From positions 930,001 through 994,000 of the forward strand of contig NZ_JAYEZO010000002.1 in assembly GCF_037031285.1 (NCBI RefSeq): a stretch of 64,000 bases of DNA, in the 5' to 3' direction. The position numbers and the translations under genes were made by a program. The DNA is from Halobellus sp. LT62 (GTDB lineage Archaea; Halobacteriota; Halobacteria; Halobacteriales; Haloferacaceae). Numbering within the stretch: the stretch's first letter is position 1; each line of letters opens with the position of its first letter. Positions 61,639 through 64,000 of the stretch are shown piece after piece. The notes beneath the pieces were generated by a model that worked only from the letters and a program-made list of their open reading frames with translations, ran no database searches and was not told where the DNA came from.

Positions 61639-63008
61639 GACTCGCCCCCGTCGGTCTCGTCCGCGCCGGACCCGTCCGGAGCTCCCTTGGCTTTCACGTT
61701 CGTCGCCGCCTTCGGGGGCTCGCGGTCGGCGTCGTTCTCGGCGGTCGGTTCCGTCTCGCTGTCCGACTCCGTGCGCTCGGATTGTTGTTCCCCACTCTCG
61801 GGGTCTTCACCATCTGCGTCGCCGTCAGCTTCTCCGTTTCCTCGCGCGTCCGCAGACGACGCTTTTAGCTGTTCCTCCGCCGATCCTTCGTTGCCCGCGA
61901 GGATGAACCCGCCGGCCTCCTGCCGACCCATCAGCTCCCGCTGGGGGAACGGGATCTTGATGCCCTCGGCCTCCAGTGCCTGCTTGACAGCGCCGATAAC
62001 GGCCGTCTGTGAGCGCCACTTTCGACGGGCGCTCGGGTTGTTGATCCAGTAGCGGACGCCGAGCACGACCGCCGAGTCGTCGAGCCGCTTGAACACCACC
62101 TGTGGCGTGGGCACGTTCATCGGATCGTCGAGCTTCGCGACGGCCTTCTTCGCGATGTCGGCGGCGTTCTCGGGGTCGGCGTCGTAGTCGATGCCGACTT
62201 CCACCTCGATGCGGAGTCGGCCCTTTCGGCTGCGGTTGACGAGGCTCTCCGAGGAGACCACGTCGTTGGGGATCATCACGTACTCGCCGTCGAACGTCTG
62301 CATCCGGGTGTTGACGATCGTGATGTCGGTGACGATGCCCTCGTAGTCGCCGACTTGGATCCAGTCACCGATCTCGAACGGCCGTGAGAACATCAGGACG
62401 AATCCCGCGAGCATCGCACCGAGCGTTTGTCTGGCGGCCATCCCGACGACGATACCGAGGAATCCAGCACCGACGAGGAATCCGCCGACGTTGACGTCCC
62501 ACAGCGAGAGGATGATCGTGAGCGCGAGGAGGTAGAGCGCGACCTGCCCGAGGCGATACGCGATTTCCCGCTCGTGCTCGCCGACCGACGACCGAGTCTC
62601 TGCGAGCTGGTCGACGAGTTGCTTTATCAGCCCGGTCATCGTGTACGCGCCGATCAGAAACAGCGCGGAGACGCCGAACCTGACGATCGTTTCGGGGCCG
62701 TAGCTCGTCCCGAAAACCGCGAAGAGATCGTCTGAGAGGCCCCAAATCCCGACGATCGCCAGCCCTGCGGTGGCGGCGACGATCATCGTTCCGACGGTGA
62801 CGATCACGTGCCACGCGGTCGATTCCAAGCGATCGGGGGCCGTCTTGTGGAGCCAGTCCGTCCGAGCCAGAAACGCCATTACGGCGACGCTGATCGCGAA
62901 GGTGACCGCGATTCGACCGGTGAACGTCGGCACCAACTCCGAGAGCGCCGAAAGCGCGTCTCCGACGCCTTCGACTCCTCCGAATCCCGTTTGAAGTATT
63001 CCAGCCAT
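61635..63008 (-). CDS. Large MscS-family mechanosensitive channel
   Basis: A 457-residue channel. N-terminal helices are at about 28-45, 65-90, 96-118 and 145-165. The pore region TM3 (FLGIVVGMAARQTLGAMLAGFVLMFSRP) is near residue 185, then the beta domain PFEIGDWIQVGDYEGIVTDI and the cytoplasmic cage. The C-terminal 80 residues are a disordered Asp/Glu/Ser tail. It lies in an operon-like row with KsgA upstream (9-bp gap) and HemK2 downstream. It is distinct in architecture from the channel at 29380. Confidence 0.93.
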   Translation of the reverse strand: MAGILQTGFGGVEGVGDALSALSELVPTFTGRIAVTFAISVAVMAFLARTDWLHKTAPDRLESTAWHVIVTVGTMIVAATAGLAIVGIWGLSDDLFAVFGTSYGPETIVRFGVSALFLIGAYTMTGLIKQLVDQLAETRSSVGEHEREIAYRLGQVALYLLALTIILSLWDVNVGGFLVGAGFLGIVVGMAARQTLGAMLAGFVLMFSRPFEIGDWIQVGDYEGIVTDITIVNTRMQTFDGEYVMIPNDVVSSESLVNRSRKGRLRIEVEVGIDYDADPENAADIAKKAVAKLDDPMNVPTPQVVFKRLDDSAVVLGVRYWINNPSARRKWRSQTAVIGAVKQALEAEGIKIPFPQRELMGRQEAGGFILAGNEGSAEEQLKASSADARGNGEADGDADGEDPESGEQQSERTESDSETEPTAENDADREPPKAATNVKAKGAPDGSGADETDGGES

Positions 63009-63017
63009 ACTCGTGAT

Positions 63018-63884
63018 TCAGCGACCGTGTTCGTCGGCAATCGCGGTCAGTTCGGCGAACTCGGCGGGCGTGAGCGATCCCGCTCGCGCGCGGAGCAAGT
63101 CCTCGTCGACGCTCTCGATCGCCTCGATGACGGCCTCTGGATCGGCGAGCCCCGAGATGTGGGCGGTGTTCCGGATCCCGTTTCTGATCGTCTTGCGCCG
63201 CTGGGTGAAAAGCGCCTTCACGAAATCGAAGAAGAACGTCTCGTCGTCGACGGCGTACTCCGGCGCTCTCGGTCGCAGCCGAACGATCGCGCTCTCGACG
63301 GCCGGTGCGGGATCGAACGCCGTCGGCGGAACGATCTCGACGACCTCGACGTCCGCGTAGTGTTGCGCACTCACCGATAGCCGGCCGTACGCGTCGGTCC
63401 CGGGCTCGGCTGCCATCCGCTCGCCGAACTCCCGCTGGAACATCAACACGAGCGGGCGCTCGGCGGGGAGCAGCCGAAACGTGATCTCCGAGGAGATCCC
63501 GTACGGGAGATTCGAGACCGACGCCGAAAAGTCGGGCAGGTCGACGTCGAGCGCGTCGCCCTCGACGATCTCTAATCGCCCGACTTCGACGTCCTCTCGG
63601 AATTCCTCGCGGAGGAACGCCGAGAGCGACGGGTCGCGCTCGACGACGGTCACCCTGTCGGCGACGCGGAGCAGTCGGTCGGTGAGCGCACCCGTCCCGC
63701 CGCCGATCTCCAGCAGTCGCGTCGCGTCGGCGTCGTCGGGGAGGTAGCTCGGAATCCGATCGAGCACCCGGTCATCGACCAGAAAGTGTTGGTCGCGATC
63801 GGGATCGCCGCGCACGCCGGCCCGGCGGCGCAGGTCGTCCGGATCCCGGAGGTCGGACGCGGCGTCGGCCCTCGAATCTGTCAT
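63018..63884 (-). CDS. ksgA: 16S rRNA adenine dimethyltransferase
   Basis: A 288-residue RsmA/KsgA that dimethylates two adjacent adenines near the 3' end of 16S rRNA. I start at MTDSRADAASDLRD; the longer frame adds an unlikely 20 residues. QHFLVDDRVLDRI, LEIGGGTGALTDRLL (motif I, near residue 60), VVERD and the substrate motif VSNLPYGISSEI (near 125) are all present. The C-terminal helical domain is complete. It is upstream of mscS in the same direction. Confidence 0.95.
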   Translation of the reverse strand: MTDSRADAASDLRDPDDLRRRAGVRGDPDRDQHFLVDDRVLDRIPSYLPDDADATRLLEIGGGTGALTDRLLRVADRVTVVERDPSLSAFLREEFREDVEVGRLEIVEGDALDVDLPDFSASVSNLPYGISSEITFRLLPAERPLVLMFQREFGERMAAEPGTDAYGRLSVSAQHYADVEVVEIVPPTAFDPAPAVESAIVRLRPRAPEYAVDDETFFFDFVKALFTQRRKTIRNGIRNTAHISGLADPEAVIEAIESVDEDLLRARAGSLTPAEFAELTAIADEHGR

Positions 63885-63972
63885 TGCCCCCCGTTGCGCC
63901 CGGGAGAGTGTAAACGTCTCGGGTCGTCGATCGTCGGAGAACAATTCGCCGTCGCGCTCGCAAAACGGCTGT

Positions 63973-64000
63973 TCAGGCGTCGCGCCCGACGAACGCCTTG
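63973..64000 (-). CDS. Partial C-terminus of an upstream gene (cut by the window edge)
   Basis: Only the last eight codons (KAFVGRDA) and the TGA stop at 63973-63975 can be read. By known haloarchaeal gene order the gene before ksgA is often the DUF655 RNA-binding protein, but eight residues cannot confirm that. The frame continues to the window edge without a stop. Confidence 0.4.

Noticed and set aside
1-64000. Integrated virus, defence island or rRNA/tRNA genes
   Set aside because: I found no integrase, capsid, terminase, restriction, toxin or nuclease-helicase defence genes, and no rRNA or tRNA signatures on either strand.

Overview
The window comes from a halophilic archaeon (class Halobacteria). 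It is GC-rich throughout. Its proteins are strongly acidic, with Asp/Glu-rich linkers, and many starts sit about 25-30 nt downstream of a TATA-like box with no leader, as expected of haloarchaeal leaderless genes. Archaeal markers are PriS, GINS, LSm next to L37e, L7Ae-S28e-L24e-Ndk, CDC48, RNase J, archaeal GluRS, TmcA and PAC2. I cannot name the genus with confidence. I see no tRNA, rRNA, CRISPR array, prophage or intact insertion sequence.

Layout. 1-11 kb: DUF63 membrane protein, Lrp-type regulator, inositol-monophosphatase-like enzyme, biotin ligase beside its likely target (a biotin carboxylase/BCCP fusion), aspartate-semialdehyde dehydrogenase, HD protein, 1-Cys peroxiredoxin and IlvD. 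11-25 kb: MoaB with a histidine-rich head, LSm-L37e, a PAS/histidine kinase, RNase J-IdsA, a HAD enzyme, GluRS, a cyclase-family hydrolase, two secreted proteins, HisD, a methyltransferase and an IscA-type protein. 25-31 kb: membrane proteins, dodecin, a 5'-nucleotidase-type enzyme, two UspA proteins, an MscS channel and PAC2. 31-35 kb: a formate-dehydrogenase-type cytochrome b followed by a DsbA-like/winged-helix fusion, a helical protein and a MobA-like nucleotidyltransferase. 35.6-37.7 kb is visibly decayed, with two frameshifted pseudogenes, a gene with an in-frame stop, and a LURP-one-related gene. 38.5-44.8 kb is a molybdoenzyme operon (XdhC, Tat-exported 2Fe-2S subunit, molybdopterin subunit, FAD subunit with four extra cysteines) divergent from a TrmB-family regulator. 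44.9-64 kb is mostly core: PriS-GINS, Bcp, CDC48 with an Hsp20-like partner, an eIF2B-like protein, TmcA, ribosomal proteins, a split MetE pair, HemK2-MscS and KsgA.

How genes work together: BirA and the biotin carboxylase form one module. MoaB, the MobA-like protein, XdhC and the aldehyde/xanthine-type oxidoreductase all concern molybdenum cofactor. PriS-GINS and the L7Ae operon are classical archaeal information-processing units.

The most interesting non-coding signals are: (a) two 82-bp palindromic MITE-like elements in opposite orientation; (b) a possible structured RNA at about 10.82-10.93 kb made of two stem-loops sharing the same one-sided GUGUGAG bulge; (c) a structured leader of about 220 nt before RNase J; (d) a leader on the L7Ae operon that can fold as a three-way junction presenting UGAUGA, suggesting L7Ae autoregulation; and (e) two cases where the 3' end of a gene has been tandemly duplicated. 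Among proteins, the cysteine-less DsbA-like/wHTH fusion and the L24e that has lost three of four zinc ligands stand out. All structures were drawn by eye, without folding software.
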